Assembly: GCA_011524535.1 (NCBI GenBank)
Contig: WTKD01000006.1
Coordinates: forward strand, 105,601-169,600
DNA: 64,000 bases
Direction of reading: 5' to 3'
Origin: Spirochaetaceae bacterium
GTDB taxonomy: Bacteria > Spirochaetota > Spirochaetia > WTKD01
The translations under genes were made by a program, and so were the position numbers. The notes under the pieces are model-generated. The model did no database searches. It saw only the letters and a program-made list of their open reading frames with translations, and was not told the DNA's origin. Positions 35,371-43,971 of this stretch are shown here, one piece after another. Numbering within the stretch: the first letter of the stretch is position 1; every line of letters starts with the position of its first letter.

Positions 35371-36300
35371 TCAAAGACTGTTCAATAAAGTTATGCCTTG
35401 TTGCACTGCTTCTGCAGATTTTTTGAGGGCTGTTGATTCTTCATCATTTAGAGGGAGTTCGAATATTTTTTCTACTCCTTCGGAACCGAGTAAGACGGGA
35501 ACCCCGAGATACAAATCTGAGTAGCCGTATTCTCCAGTGAGGTAGGCGGAGATAGGAGAAACCGTTTTTGTATTGCTGAGGACCGCGTGTACCATTTTTG
35601 CAGTTGAAGCCGCTGGGGCATAATAGGCGCTACCAGTTTTTAGATGGTTTACTATTTCTGCGCCACCGGTTCTCGTTCTATCAACCATAGAATCGATTGC
35701 TTTTTTGTCCAAAATTTCGGTGATAGGAATGCCAGAAATAGTGGTATATCTCGGAAGAGGAACCATTGTATCGCCATGTCCACCGAGAACCATGGCAAAC
35801 ACATCTTCTGGAATGGTACGCGTTGCTTCGGCGATAAAGTATCTAAAGCGTGTTGCATCGAGGATACCGGCCATTCCGAACACGCGTTTATGGGGGAACC
35901 CCGTTTCCTTCAGACAAACCATGGCGATGACATCGAGAGGGTTCGCAACCGCAATGACGATAGAATCGGGGGCATAGGTGAGAATAGCTTTGGCTGCTTT
36001 GCGTGCGATGTCTACGTTTATTCGAAGGAGGTCCATACGATCCATGCCGGGTTTGCGAGCTATACCCGCTGTGTGGACAACAATATCAGCGTTTTTGATT
36101 GCCTCATAATCGTTGCTACCGGTTATGGTCACCCCAAATCCCTGGAGTCGGTCGACATGTGAAAATTCCTGAGCTCGGCTTTGTGGTAACCCTGGGACTA
36201 CGTCTATGAGTACAACATCTGCAATTCCTTGACTAGCAACAAAATAGGCGGTCGAAGAACCGACATTTCCAGCACCGATGATGGCAACTTTTTTTCTCAT
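35371..36300 (-). CDS. mdh: Malate dehydrogenase, LDH-like type
   Basis: The 309 residues form an NAD-dependent LDH/MDH fold enzyme interconverting malate and oxaloacetate. GAGNVGSS binds NAD. The substrate loop has ARKPGM with Arg at the position that is Gln in lactate dehydrogenases, which favours malate. NPLDV, GILDATR (Asp, Arg) and LGGHGDTM with the catalytic His are intact. It follows, with a four-base overlap, a degenerate paralogue. Fumarase diverges from the pair, so malate metabolism is grouped here. Confidence 0.9.
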   Translation of the reverse strand: MRKKVAIIGAGNVGSSTAYFVASQGIADVVLIDVVPGLPQSRAQEFSHVDRLQGFGVTITGSNDYEAIKNADIVVHTAGIARKPGMDRMDLLRINVDIARKAAKAILTYAPDSIVIAVANPLDVIAMVCLKETGFPHKRVFGMAGILDATRFRYFIAEATRTIPEDVFAMVLGGHGDTMVPLPRYTTISGIPITEILDKKAIDSMVDRTRTGGAEIVNHLKTGSAYYAPAASTAKMVHAVLSNTKTVSPISAYLTGEYGYSDLYLGVPVLLGSEGVEKIFELPLNDEESTALKKSAEAVQQGITLLNSL

Positions 36301-37208
36301 AATAGCTCCTTAGCTAGAGATGCAATCTCGGTTTCTGCTTTTTTAAGGAGCTCTTGAGAAGAGGTGGAGAGGGTTGGGGTTCTTTCTTCGAGATGTAAAG
36401 TGCCATTGTATCCAAATACATAATGTGGTTTGCCGACAGCAACACCCGTCTGACTATCGGGGACTGCAACAGGAATTATTTGAGGAGCTGCATTTACGAT
36501 GCTTTTCAATAAGGATGTACAGCAGGCAGCCGGCCCATAGAAGGGGTAATTTCGCTGTGTAAGTTGAAGAAAATCATTGTCGTAATTTTTAACGGTATTC
36601 GCAATTTCTTCAAATTTTTTCTCGGTCATTAAACTTGTGATTGGAATGCCAGAAACACTTACATAGTCTGTGTCCATTATCGTTGTCCCGCCGTGGTGGC
36701 CAAGTACGGTCGCACTAACATCACTGCTATTGATAGATAGCGATGTAGATAAGAGCGATGAAAGCCTCACACTATCTATATAGCTACTCATTGTGATTAG
36801 ACGATCTCGTATCTTTGGTATCTTCATCCCGAGATATGTTGTTATTATTTCAAAAGGTTCGCTTGCGACAACAATGGGGGATTCTGACTGACTCAATGGT
36901 TCCAAATAGGGCTCGAGCGTTGCGACTGTCTTCCGTGCTCGCTCCAATGTACTTGATTCGGTATCAGAACTATTGCCAAGGGCGAGGACTATGGCGTCTT
37001 TTTTAATAAGGTCTACAAGATCTGTTGTAGGAGAGATATATGTGCTGTATTTTCTGATTGGAGCTGCTTCGAGAAGATCTAGCGATTTTCCAGTAGCGAT
37101 TCCAGATTCTTCGTGAAATATATGTACGAATCCAATATGCTGTTCCGCGAGGAAGAAAGCAATATTGGCACCCATGTCATTTGCTCCGATGATTCCAATT
37201 GTTCCCAT
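36297..37208 (-). CDS. Degenerate malate/lactate dehydrogenase paralogue
   Basis: A 303-residue relative of the adjacent MDH with conserved fold signs. IIGANDMGANIA replaces GAGNVGSS. SYIDSVR keeps the Asp-Arg pair and GHHGGTTIM keeps the catalytic His, followed by VSVSGIPIT. The substrate-binding ARKPGM loop is lost (NSSDTESS), and the NPLD Asn becomes SEPF. It may be a pseudoenzyme or act on another substrate, perhaps as a partner of the intact MDH. It overlaps that gene by four bases and comes first in the operon. Confidence 0.7.
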   Translation of the reverse strand: MGTIGIIGANDMGANIAFFLAEQHIGFVHIFHEESGIATGKSLDLLEAAPIRKYSTYISPTTDLVDLIKKDAIVLALGNSSDTESSTLERARKTVATLEPYLEPLSQSESPIVVASEPFEIITTYLGMKIPKIRDRLITMSSYIDSVRLSSLLSTSLSINSSDVSATVLGHHGGTTIMDTDYVSVSGIPITSLMTEKKFEEIANTVKNYDNDFLQLTQRNYPFYGPAACCTSLLKSIVNAAPQIIPVAVPDSQTGVAVGKPHYVFGYNGTLHLEERTPTLSTSSQELLKKAETEIASLAKELL

Positions 37209-37274
37209 GGCATTTACTTATAGTATACGTTACCATGGTATGAGCGTCATCTGATGCTGTCAATGAGGAACACT

Positions 37275-38681
37275 ATGTCAAACAAAAAAAAATTATCGAA
37301 GGGTGAGACGCGAACAGAACACGATAGTATGGGGGGGGTAAGCATCCCCGGCGATGCTTATTGGGGAGCGCAGACAGCTCGAGCGATCGACAATTTTGAT
37401 ATATCGAATCATAGAATACCGCCCAGTATGATTGTTGCGTTGGGATTGATCAAGAAACACGCAGCGATTACCAATGCAAACCTCGATCTCATTCCAAAGG
37501 ACATCAATAGGGTTATTGTGGAAGCGGCTGATGAAATTATTGCAGGGACATGGAATAACCAATTCCCACTGGACGTGTTCCAAACGGGCAGCGGAACCTC
37601 ATGGAATATGAACGCCAACGAATTAATTGCAAATCGTGCCAATCAGTTGCTTGGGATGGATTTAGGAACTCGCTCTCCGGTACATCCAAACGATCATGTA
37701 AATCGCGGTCAATCTTCTAATGATGTGATTCCAACCGCGGTGCATATTGCCAATCGACTTGATGTTTCTGGATTGATTGCATCTCTGCAAAAATTGATTG
37801 AAAGCATAGAAAAAAAAGGGAAGGAGTATGCGGATGTGGTAAAGCTTGGAAGAACACATGCACAAGATGCGGTTCCCATGACCGTTGGTCAGGAGTTTTC
37901 TGCCTTTGCTACGCAATTTCTAAAAGCAAAAGAGCGTATCCAACGATGCCTGCCTTCTCTTGAGGAACTTGCCTTGGGAGGGACCGCTATTGGCACCGGA
38001 TTAAACACTCACCCAGACTACAAAGAGGCTGTTATACAGGGTATTGCAAAAGAAACAGATATTCCATTTCGTCCAGCAGACAATACATTTGAGGCTATTG
38101 CTGCTCGAGATGCTCAGGTAGAACTCATGGGAGCTTTGAATGTTTTAGCGACGGCTTTGATGAAAATCGCAAATGATCTTAGACTTCTTGCCAGTGGCCC
38201 GCGCGGGGCTTTGGGCGAAATACAATTGCCCACGTTACAGCCAGGATCTTCGATCATGCCTGGAAAAGTGAATCCTGTGATCCCGGAAATGCTCATTCAA
38301 GTAGCTGCGCACATTTCAGGAAAGGCGGTTTCGGTAAGTATTGCGGGACAACATGGTCCTCTACAGCTGAATATGATGCATCCGCTTATTGTGTTTGAAA
38401 CCAGTGAATCTATTCTTATTCTTAAAAATGCAATAGACGCCCTTCGCACACGTTGCATAGACGGCCTAACGGTTGACGAGGAACGTATGGCTTCATGGAT
38501 CGAATGGTCTTTAGCCTTAGTTACTCCATTAGCGCTTGAGATAGGGTATGATGCAGCGGCAACCCTGGCTTATAGAGCCTTCACAGAAAAGAAAAAAATT
38601 AGAGATATACTAGAAGAAGAAAAAATTCTCCCCCCTGAAAAAATAGCAGCGCTGTTAGATCCAAAAAATATGATTCCCTAG
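37275..38681 (+). CDS. fumC: Fumarate hydratase, class II
   Basis: The oxygen-stable fumarase interconverts fumarate and malate. The 468 residues have DSMGGVSIPGDAYWGAQT, GSGTSWNMNANE, HPNDHVNRGQSSNDVIPT, GRTHAQDAVP and the flexible loop GSSIMPGKVNPV with the catalytic Ser. ATG 37275 follows AGGA; an in-frame ATG at 37254 would add seven residues. It is divergent from the MDH pair by 66 bases. Confidence 0.95.
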   Translation: MSNKKKLSKGETRTEHDSMGGVSIPGDAYWGAQTARAIDNFDISNHRIPPSMIVALGLIKKHAAITNANLDLIPKDINRVIVEAADEIIAGTWNNQFPLDVFQTGSGTSWNMNANELIANRANQLLGMDLGTRSPVHPNDHVNRGQSSNDVIPTAVHIANRLDVSGLIASLQKLIESIEKKGKEYADVVKLGRTHAQDAVPMTVGQEFSAFATQFLKAKERIQRCLPSLEELALGGTAIGTGLNTHPDYKEAVIQGIAKETDIPFRPADNTFEAIAARDAQVELMGALNVLATALMKIANDLRLLASGPRGALGEIQLPTLQPGSSIMPGKVNPVIPEMLIQVAAHISGKAVSVSIAGQHGPLQLNMMHPLIVFETSESILILKNAIDALRTRCIDGLTVDEERMASWIEWSLALVTPLALEIGYDAAATLAYRAFTEKKKIRDILEEEKILPPEKIAALLDPKNMIP

Positions 38682-38835
38682 CCCTTTGGGGGCATCAAAC
38701 ATTTACACACGAAGGACTGTACGTTTTTCATACAAAAAACATGTTTTGTGAGATATATACAAGGCATATGACTTATTGTAATTCTTTGTTACAATGAAAT
38801 ATAAACCAATAATACCTTTTTGAAGGACATAAGCA

Positions 38836-40863
38836 GTGTTTCTACCCTCAGTTTTTGATATAGGACAGGCGTTTCCAACTTTTATTGTTGCAATCCTTAT
38901 ATGCGTATATTCCTTGTATATACATGTAAACAGGAAATTCCGAGAGGGAATGAGGATTCTTTGGATTGTGCCTTTTTTCTTCATAGTAAGTATTCTTGTA
39001 GGCTTTTTGAATTTAGGAAATGCGCAATACACTATTGCCATAATAGCTATAGATCTGGTCATTGCAGGATTGTATATCTCGTGGTTTATTGCTGATTCGG
39101 GGAGTAATAAGGCTATTAAATGGTATTGGGCGTATGGGGTTATGATTACTGTTGTACAAATCTTACCCTTGGTCATAGGGATTGATACCAGCTCCTATTT
39201 ACGGATATTCCGCCTAGCAGCTACACTTTTTACATTATTATATTTTGGGATTACATTACGACGGGCAGCGCTTCGAGGGGATCCAATTATGAAACTGTTG
39301 CAAGTTCGCTTTTTTGTGGTCCCGGTGGGCTTTTTCCTCTTGATGGTTTTCAATCAACGAGGAGCAGATAGCCTTGTTGTTCTTTTTATCGAACATGCGT
39401 TGATGCTTGGGTATTTCTACCCTGTTTTTCTGTACGATAGAGAAACCTATAAACAAGCTACCCAAACCATTGATGTACAAACAAAAACCTTTGTGCGATT
39501 GTTCAACGACCTTCGAGAAATTAGCACCGAATTATTGAGCGGCGGTACGACGGTAGAAGATAGAGATAAAAATGTTGGTGGTGTGCTTGAGAGGCTTTTG
39601 GAATCTGTTGTTACAGCGGTAAAACCAGACGGGGTAGCGGTCTTCTTGTTGGATAGGTTTAATGAAAACCTTGAAGTCAGTAATGTATATGGACTATTTC
39701 CACCGGTTGTTGAAATCCCTTCTAATGTATTGCGGGCTCATGTGGGGGCGGTTGAAGACTATTTGAAATCGGTGTCAATTAAACCTGGAGAAACCTTTCT
39801 TTGGCAAGTCTTTAAGAGAAGAGAACCCTTGTTTAGACGAACATTGAGCGATCGAGACAGAAAACGATTGTTTTTTGACGTTCCCACACGTGGTAATATC
39901 GAGTCGTTGCTTGTGCTTCCTCTCTATGCCGACAAAAAGAATTTTGGGGTAATGACCTTGGTTAGAAATGTGACGAATAAACCATTTGATATGGTTGATG
40001 TATCGCAAAGCGAATTTCTTTCTCGATATGTTTCTTTGGCTATAGATAACCGTAATACCTATGTTGAACTGTTTGAAAAACAGCAAATTGAACAAGAAAT
40101 TACGATTGCTGGAGACATACAGAAATCACTTCTGCCGACTCCTGACATGATGTCTTCTCAAATGGCGAATGTGGAAGTTTTGTCTGTCCCATTGAAAGGG
40201 GTTAGTGGAGATTATGTTGATATCATCTCACTGCCAGAATCAAATGCGGTCATTGCGATGATCTGTGATGTTGCAGGAAAAGGTATACCTGCTGCGCTAT
40301 TAATGATGTTGATACGTTCGGTATTGCATATGATTGTAAAATCGCAAAAAATATACGATCCCGGAAGAATTATAACCGAGATAAATGTGGCCATCTCTGA
40401 AGCAAAATCCATCGACAGATTCGCTACAATGAAGGTGCTCTATCTTCAAAAACAGGATAATAACGAGATTACCCTCGATTTTGCGAGCGCTGGGCACCAT
40501 CCCTTGATTGCAGCGACGATGAAAGCTGGGGAAAAGCCAAACGTTGAAGAACTAGATACGGAAGGAATACCCGTAGGAATAGATTCTACCGTAGAATATA
40601 CACAGGTTCGCCACATATTGCAGGGTGGTGACTATATAGCGTTATATACGGATGGTGTATCGGAGATTAGAAAAGGAAACACACAGGAAGAATACGGCGT
40701 TGGGCGTATGTCAAATATTCTCGAGGAAGTAAGAGCGGCAAATGTTGATCCTTCTCAGGCAATTATGCTTTTCAGAGAGGATATGAAAAAATATGCAGCA
40801 GGAAGTAAACAACATGATGATCAAACATTTGTGTTGATTAAATTGAAGGAACAAGAAGCGTGA
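38836..40863 (+). CDS. Membrane-bound SpoIIE-type serine phosphatase with GAF domain (RsbU-like)
   Basis: The 675 residues have an N-terminal membrane region of about seven segments (10-200), a coiled stretch, a GAF-like domain (about 245-410), and a PP2C/SpoIIE phosphatase domain (about 420-670). The phosphatase part has GVSGDYVDI (Asp459), CDVAGKGIPAAL, SAGHHP, YTDGVSE and DDQT metal ligands. Such enzymes dephosphorylate STAS anti-sigma antagonists. The start is GTG 38836 with AAGGAC upstream. It overlaps the STAS gene (GTGA) and the HATPase gene follows, so the three form a partner-switch module. Confidence 0.9.
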   Translation: MFLPSVFDIGQAFPTFIVAILICVYSLYIHVNRKFREGMRILWIVPFFFIVSILVGFLNLGNAQYTIAIIAIDLVIAGLYISWFIADSGSNKAIKWYWAYGVMITVVQILPLVIGIDTSSYLRIFRLAATLFTLLYFGITLRRAALRGDPIMKLLQVRFFVVPVGFFLLMVFNQRGADSLVVLFIEHALMLGYFYPVFLYDRETYKQATQTIDVQTKTFVRLFNDLREISTELLSGGTTVEDRDKNVGGVLERLLESVVTAVKPDGVAVFLLDRFNENLEVSNVYGLFPPVVEIPSNVLRAHVGAVEDYLKSVSIKPGETFLWQVFKRREPLFRRTLSDRDRKRLFFDVPTRGNIESLLVLPLYADKKNFGVMTLVRNVTNKPFDMVDVSQSEFLSRYVSLAIDNRNTYVELFEKQQIEQEITIAGDIQKSLLPTPDMMSSQMANVEVLSVPLKGVSGDYVDIISLPESNAVIAMICDVAGKGIPAALLMMLIRSVLHMIVKSQKIYDPGRIITEINVAISEAKSIDRFATMKVLYLQKQDNNEITLDFASAGHHPLIAATMKAGEKPNVEELDTEGIPVGIDSTVEYTQVRHILQGGDYIALYTDGVSEIRKGNTQEEYGVGRMSNILEEVRAANVDPSQAIMLFREDMKKYAAGSKQHDDQTFVLIKLKEQEA

Positions 40864-41207
40864 CCATAGATATTCAAGAAGAAGGCACAAGCATAATTTT
40901 GAAGATCGCAGGGGACGTGGATTTGTTTTCTTCAAAAGAATTGAAAGAAAAATTGATGGAGATATTCGAGGGCGCATTTGTAGGAATTGTTCTCGATATG
41001 GAAGAGGTGAGTTATCTAGATAGTATGGGAGTTGGATGTCTACTGTTTGCATTTTCTGAGAGCAAAAAAAAGCACAAGTCCATTTTTTTTAGTTCAATCA
41101 TAGGTATGCCACGCAAGGTTATCCAACTAACAAAACTAGACAATTATTTTCCTCTTGTAGAATCTATCGATGTAGCATTAACTCGACTAGGAAAAGCAGA
41201 TGAATAA
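40860..41207 (+). CDS. STAS-domain anti-sigma factor antagonist (RsbV/SpoIIAA-like)
   Basis: A 115-residue STAS protein. IAGDVDLFSSKEL opens the fold and LDSMGVGCLL contains the Ser that is phosphorylated by the partner kinase in this family. When dephosphorylated by the upstream phosphatase it would bind the anti-sigma-like HATPase. It starts at GTG 40860 inside the stop of the phosphatase gene and overlaps the next gene by eight bases. Confidence 0.9.
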   Translation: MTIDIQEEGTSIILKIAGDVDLFSSKELKEKLMEIFEGAFVGIVLDMEEVSYLDSMGVGCLLFAFSESKKKHKSIFFSSIIGMPRKVIQLTKLDNYFPLVESIDVALTRLGKADE

Positions 41208-41730
41208 AGGTATACGAATAGACGAAAATAGCCCGTTTTTTGATACAAAGAACCTGTTCTTCAAAGAATTCCCCAGTGATTATCGGCAAGTGCGCTTTTT
41301 TGGCTTATTGATGATACAAAAATCGCCGGCCTCTATCAGGGATGTGAACTTGTTAGAGCAACAAGTAACCGAACTTCTCAAAAATGCAATAAAACATGGA
41401 AACAAACGCGATGTTTCCAAGAAAATAAAAGTGTGGCATGGATATACCGAGAATTCTGCACATCTCATCATAGAGGATGAAGGTGAAGGTTTCAAAAATC
41501 TTGAAGAATGGAATGAATTCTATCAAAAAAGACAAGGTTTTCTAGAAGCGGGGGATTTCGAGAAATTGATCGATTATGCTTCTTTTCGAAATCTTGATAG
41601 CGATTTTGAAGACGGCGGGAACGCGCTCTTTGCGGCTTTAGAGTACTGGAACGAAGGGGTCGTATTTAATGCAAAACGCAACAAAGTTGCAGTCAAGCGG
41701 AAATTTAAACGTAGAATAATTGGAGACTGA
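41200..41730 (+). CDS. HATPase-domain anti-sigma factor-like serine kinase (RsbW-like)
   Basis: The 176 residues have the GHKL ATPase pattern: N-box ELLKNAIKHGNK (about 59-70) and G1 DEGEGF (about 92-97). The family phosphorylates the STAS partner and sequesters a sigma factor or another effector. Here the region after G1 is enlarged (DLSxF-type tail replaced by FYQKRQGF and SDFEDGGNALFA). No sigma gene is adjacent, so the output is unknown. It ends the three-gene module. Confidence 0.85.
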   Translation: MNKGIRIDENSPFFDTKNLFFKEFPSDYRQVRFFGLLMIQKSPASIRDVNLLEQQVTELLKNAIKHGNKRDVSKKIKVWHGYTENSAHLIIEDEGEGFKNLEEWNEFYQKRQGFLEAGDFEKLIDYASFRNLDSDFEDGGNALFAALEYWNEGVVFNAKRNKVAVKRKFKRRIIGD

Positions 41731-41742
41731 ATCTTCTCTCAA

Positions 41743-42846
41743 TCATATCAAGAGAGATACATTATAGAGGGTTTGTTCTAGATCGGGAATACTGCTAACG
41801 AACGATTCGAAATGAAGTTTTAGACGTTTGCATTCTTGTTCAACGTAAAACAAATAAGAGAGACCGAGTTTTGCTTCTTTTTCTGGATCGGAGCTAGATA
41901 GGTAGTACTCTTGGATATTTGTGTGACGGAGCACTTCATCGGTGTCCGAGGTCAATCTCGAGTGGAGGTTGTGGTATTCTGACTTCTTGTTTGAGAATGC
42001 TATTCGGAGTAGAACCCTTTCCCGAGGTATATTCTGTCTTGTGTTGAAATTCCAAATAACATAGGTTTTTGGTGCTTTTTTTTGAGTATTATGACTGTTT
42101 AAAAGCTCTTCTATATTATTCTCGCCTGTATGCAATAGATTAGTTTCATGCATAGAGACTTGTAAAATGAGTTCAACTAGGAGCATGCTAAAATAATCTG
42201 CGATACTTGCTTTTTGTATGTAGGAGGTAAGCAGTTTCCCGAATTCTTTGTATACCTGGAGTTGATTGTTGTGCTTCATTAGGTATATGAGTAGTTTGGT
42301 GACGGGGCTACAGTTCACGAGAAATTTTCGTGTTATTTGTTTCAGAAATCCTTCAGATTCTTTTAATGGCCCAAGAGTTTTTAAATAGTTAATTGCTTCA
42401 TCACTCACAGCGTTCTGCATGGTGTTTATATAATTCTTTTTATTGGCTAGCCAGGACGCTACCTTTTGTTGATTTCTGCGTTCATAGGTGATCAAGAATC
42501 TGGAATTTTTCCTATTCCATAAGCTTACAATGCCAAACTGATCGAGCATGTCAAATGACGCGCAATCGAATCTACGATATAGGGCTGCATAGACAAATCC
42601 CTTCGCTATGTCCATAAAAGCAGCCCTTTCCTGGGCTATATCAGTGATACATATTTCATTGCTGATGAGATATCCATTGAACAAAAAGCTCTGTAAAAAA
42701 TTCATGTGGTATTTATTTATGCGGATACCGGGCAGAACTCTGCCGTCGGATAAGTGTACGTTTGATGCGTGTATGTTGTTTTGACGTAAGAATATACGTG
42801 CATCATTACTCAAAATGAAGGTGAGCGGCAACTGTATTCGTTCCAT
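41743..42846 (-). CDS. Conserved-looking hypothetical protein, unknown
   Basis: The 367 residues have no recognisable motif. The N-terminus (MERIQLPLTF) is strand-like, and the middle (about 80-240) looks helical, with Leu- and Lys-rich stretches. No signal peptide or membrane segment is seen, so it is probably cytosolic. It is convergent with the partner-switch module (12 bases) and divergent from thiB (102 bases). I cannot assign a function. Confidence 0.6.
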   Translation of the reverse strand: MERIQLPLTFILSNDARIFLRQNNIHASNVHLSDGRVLPGIRINKYHMNFLQSFLFNGYLISNEICITDIAQERAAFMDIAKGFVYAALYRRFDCASFDMLDQFGIVSLWNRKNSRFLITYERRNQQKVASWLANKKNYINTMQNAVSDEAINYLKTLGPLKESEGFLKQITRKFLVNCSPVTKLLIYLMKHNNQLQVYKEFGKLLTSYIQKASIADYFSMLLVELILQVSMHETNLLHTGENNIEELLNSHNTQKKAPKTYVIWNFNTRQNIPRERVLLRIAFSNKKSEYHNLHSRLTSDTDEVLRHTNIQEYYLSSSDPEKEAKLGLSYLFYVEQECKRLKLHFESFVSSIPDLEQTLYNVSLLI

Positions 42847-42948
42847 TGATATATATTATATTTTACAGGATTTTTTACAGAAATAGCAATAAGCCAGTGG
42901 TCGAGAGAAGTTGTATTTAATAAAAAAAAGTAGTACTCTCATTTCATA

Positions 42949-43971
42949 ATGAAACTTTATATGTTTTTTCTAATTGGGGTCATTTTTGTTAATTTTTTGT
43001 TTGCAGCACCACAAAAAGAGGCTGAAAATAAAGAACTTATTGTTTTAGCGTATGATTCTTTTGTCGCAGATTGGGGATTGGGCCCCCTTGTTGCTGAACA
43101 ATTCGAAGCAGAGACAAGTATCAAGGTACAGTACATAAATGGTGGAGATTCTATCGCAACGGTTGTGTTGGCACAGCAGTATGCAGAAGATGATATGAAT
43201 CGCCCCGATGTTATTGTTGGGGTTGATAATAATATGATCTCACTGGTAAACTCTCTGGATATCCTAAGCACAGACCCTATAGAAGGGCAGAAAAAAATTG
43301 AGGTGACGGAAGATTCACTCCCTTCGTATCTTGTTCCATTCGATTATGGGTATTTTAGCATTGTGTACAATTCTGAGATGTTGACTGAACCGCCGAGCTC
43401 TTTGCAGGAATTGACCGATCCGCGATTTCTTGATTCTTTAGTTTTGATGCATCCAAGTAGCTCAGGACCAGGAGCATCATTCCTTTATTGGACGATTGCT
43501 GAATTTGGAGAAGAAGGGATTGCTGATTTTTGGAGCGCATTAAAACCATCGATATTATCAGTTACCGATAGTTGGGAAACCGGGTACGGCATGTTTATTG
43601 CAGGTGAAGCTCCAATGGTTTTGAGCTATACTTCAAGCCCTGCATATCACATAGAATACGAACAAACAGATATATACAAAACTGCAATTTTTCCATCGGG
43701 ACATTATATCCATATCGAAGGAGCAGGGGTTACAAGCTATGCACGAGATGTTCAAAATGCGAGAGAATTCGTTCTTTTTTTGCAGACAGAAGCAATACAG
43801 CAAGCCGTTCCTCTCACGAATATAATGTATCCTATATCGACTGAAACAGAGCTGCCTGCTTCTTTCCAATCTTTGGAGAAGCCAAGCGAGGTATATGTAC
43901 TTGAAGATTCAATGATCGAAGAAAAAGGCCAGCAATGGCTGGATGAATGGAATCTTCTGATGAGTCAGTGA
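42949..43971 (+). CDS. thiB: Thiamine ABC transporter, periplasmic binding protein
   Basis: The 340 residues begin with a signal peptide (MKLYMFFLIGVIFVN, likely cut after FAA). The matching ThiB features are LAYDSFVADWGLGPLV, PDVIVGVDNN and VPFDYGYFSIVYN. It captures thiamine or its phosphates in the periplasm for ThiP and ThiQ. Its last 25 bases overlap the start of thiP. I looked for a TPP riboswitch in the 102 bases upstream and did not find the conserved CTGAGA/ACCTGA elements. Confidence 0.88.
   Translation: MKLYMFFLIGVIFVNFLFAAPQKEAENKELIVLAYDSFVADWGLGPLVAEQFEAETSIKVQYINGGDSIATVVLAQQYAEDDMNRPDVIVGVDNNMISLVNSLDILSTDPIEGQKKIEVTEDSLPSYLVPFDYGYFSIVYNSEMLTEPPSSLQELTDPRFLDSLVLMHPSSSGPGASFLYWTIAEFGEEGIADFWSALKPSILSVTDSWETGYGMFIAGEAPMVLSYTSSPAYHIEYEQTDIYKTAIFPSGHYIHIEGAGVTSYARDVQNAREFVLFLQTEAIQQAVPLTNIMYPISTETELPASFQSLEKPSEVYVLEDSMIEEKGQQWLDEWNLLMSQ

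Noticed and set aside
35644-36162. Plus-strand ORF of 172 codons
   Set aside because: Shadow of mdh, whose motifs are complete on the other strand.
38703-39176. Minus-strand ORF of 157 codons
   Set aside because: Overlaps the phosphatase start and its promoter region, with no recognisable domain.
42847-42948. TPP riboswitch before thiB
   Set aside because: No conserved riboswitch sequence or pairing was visible.
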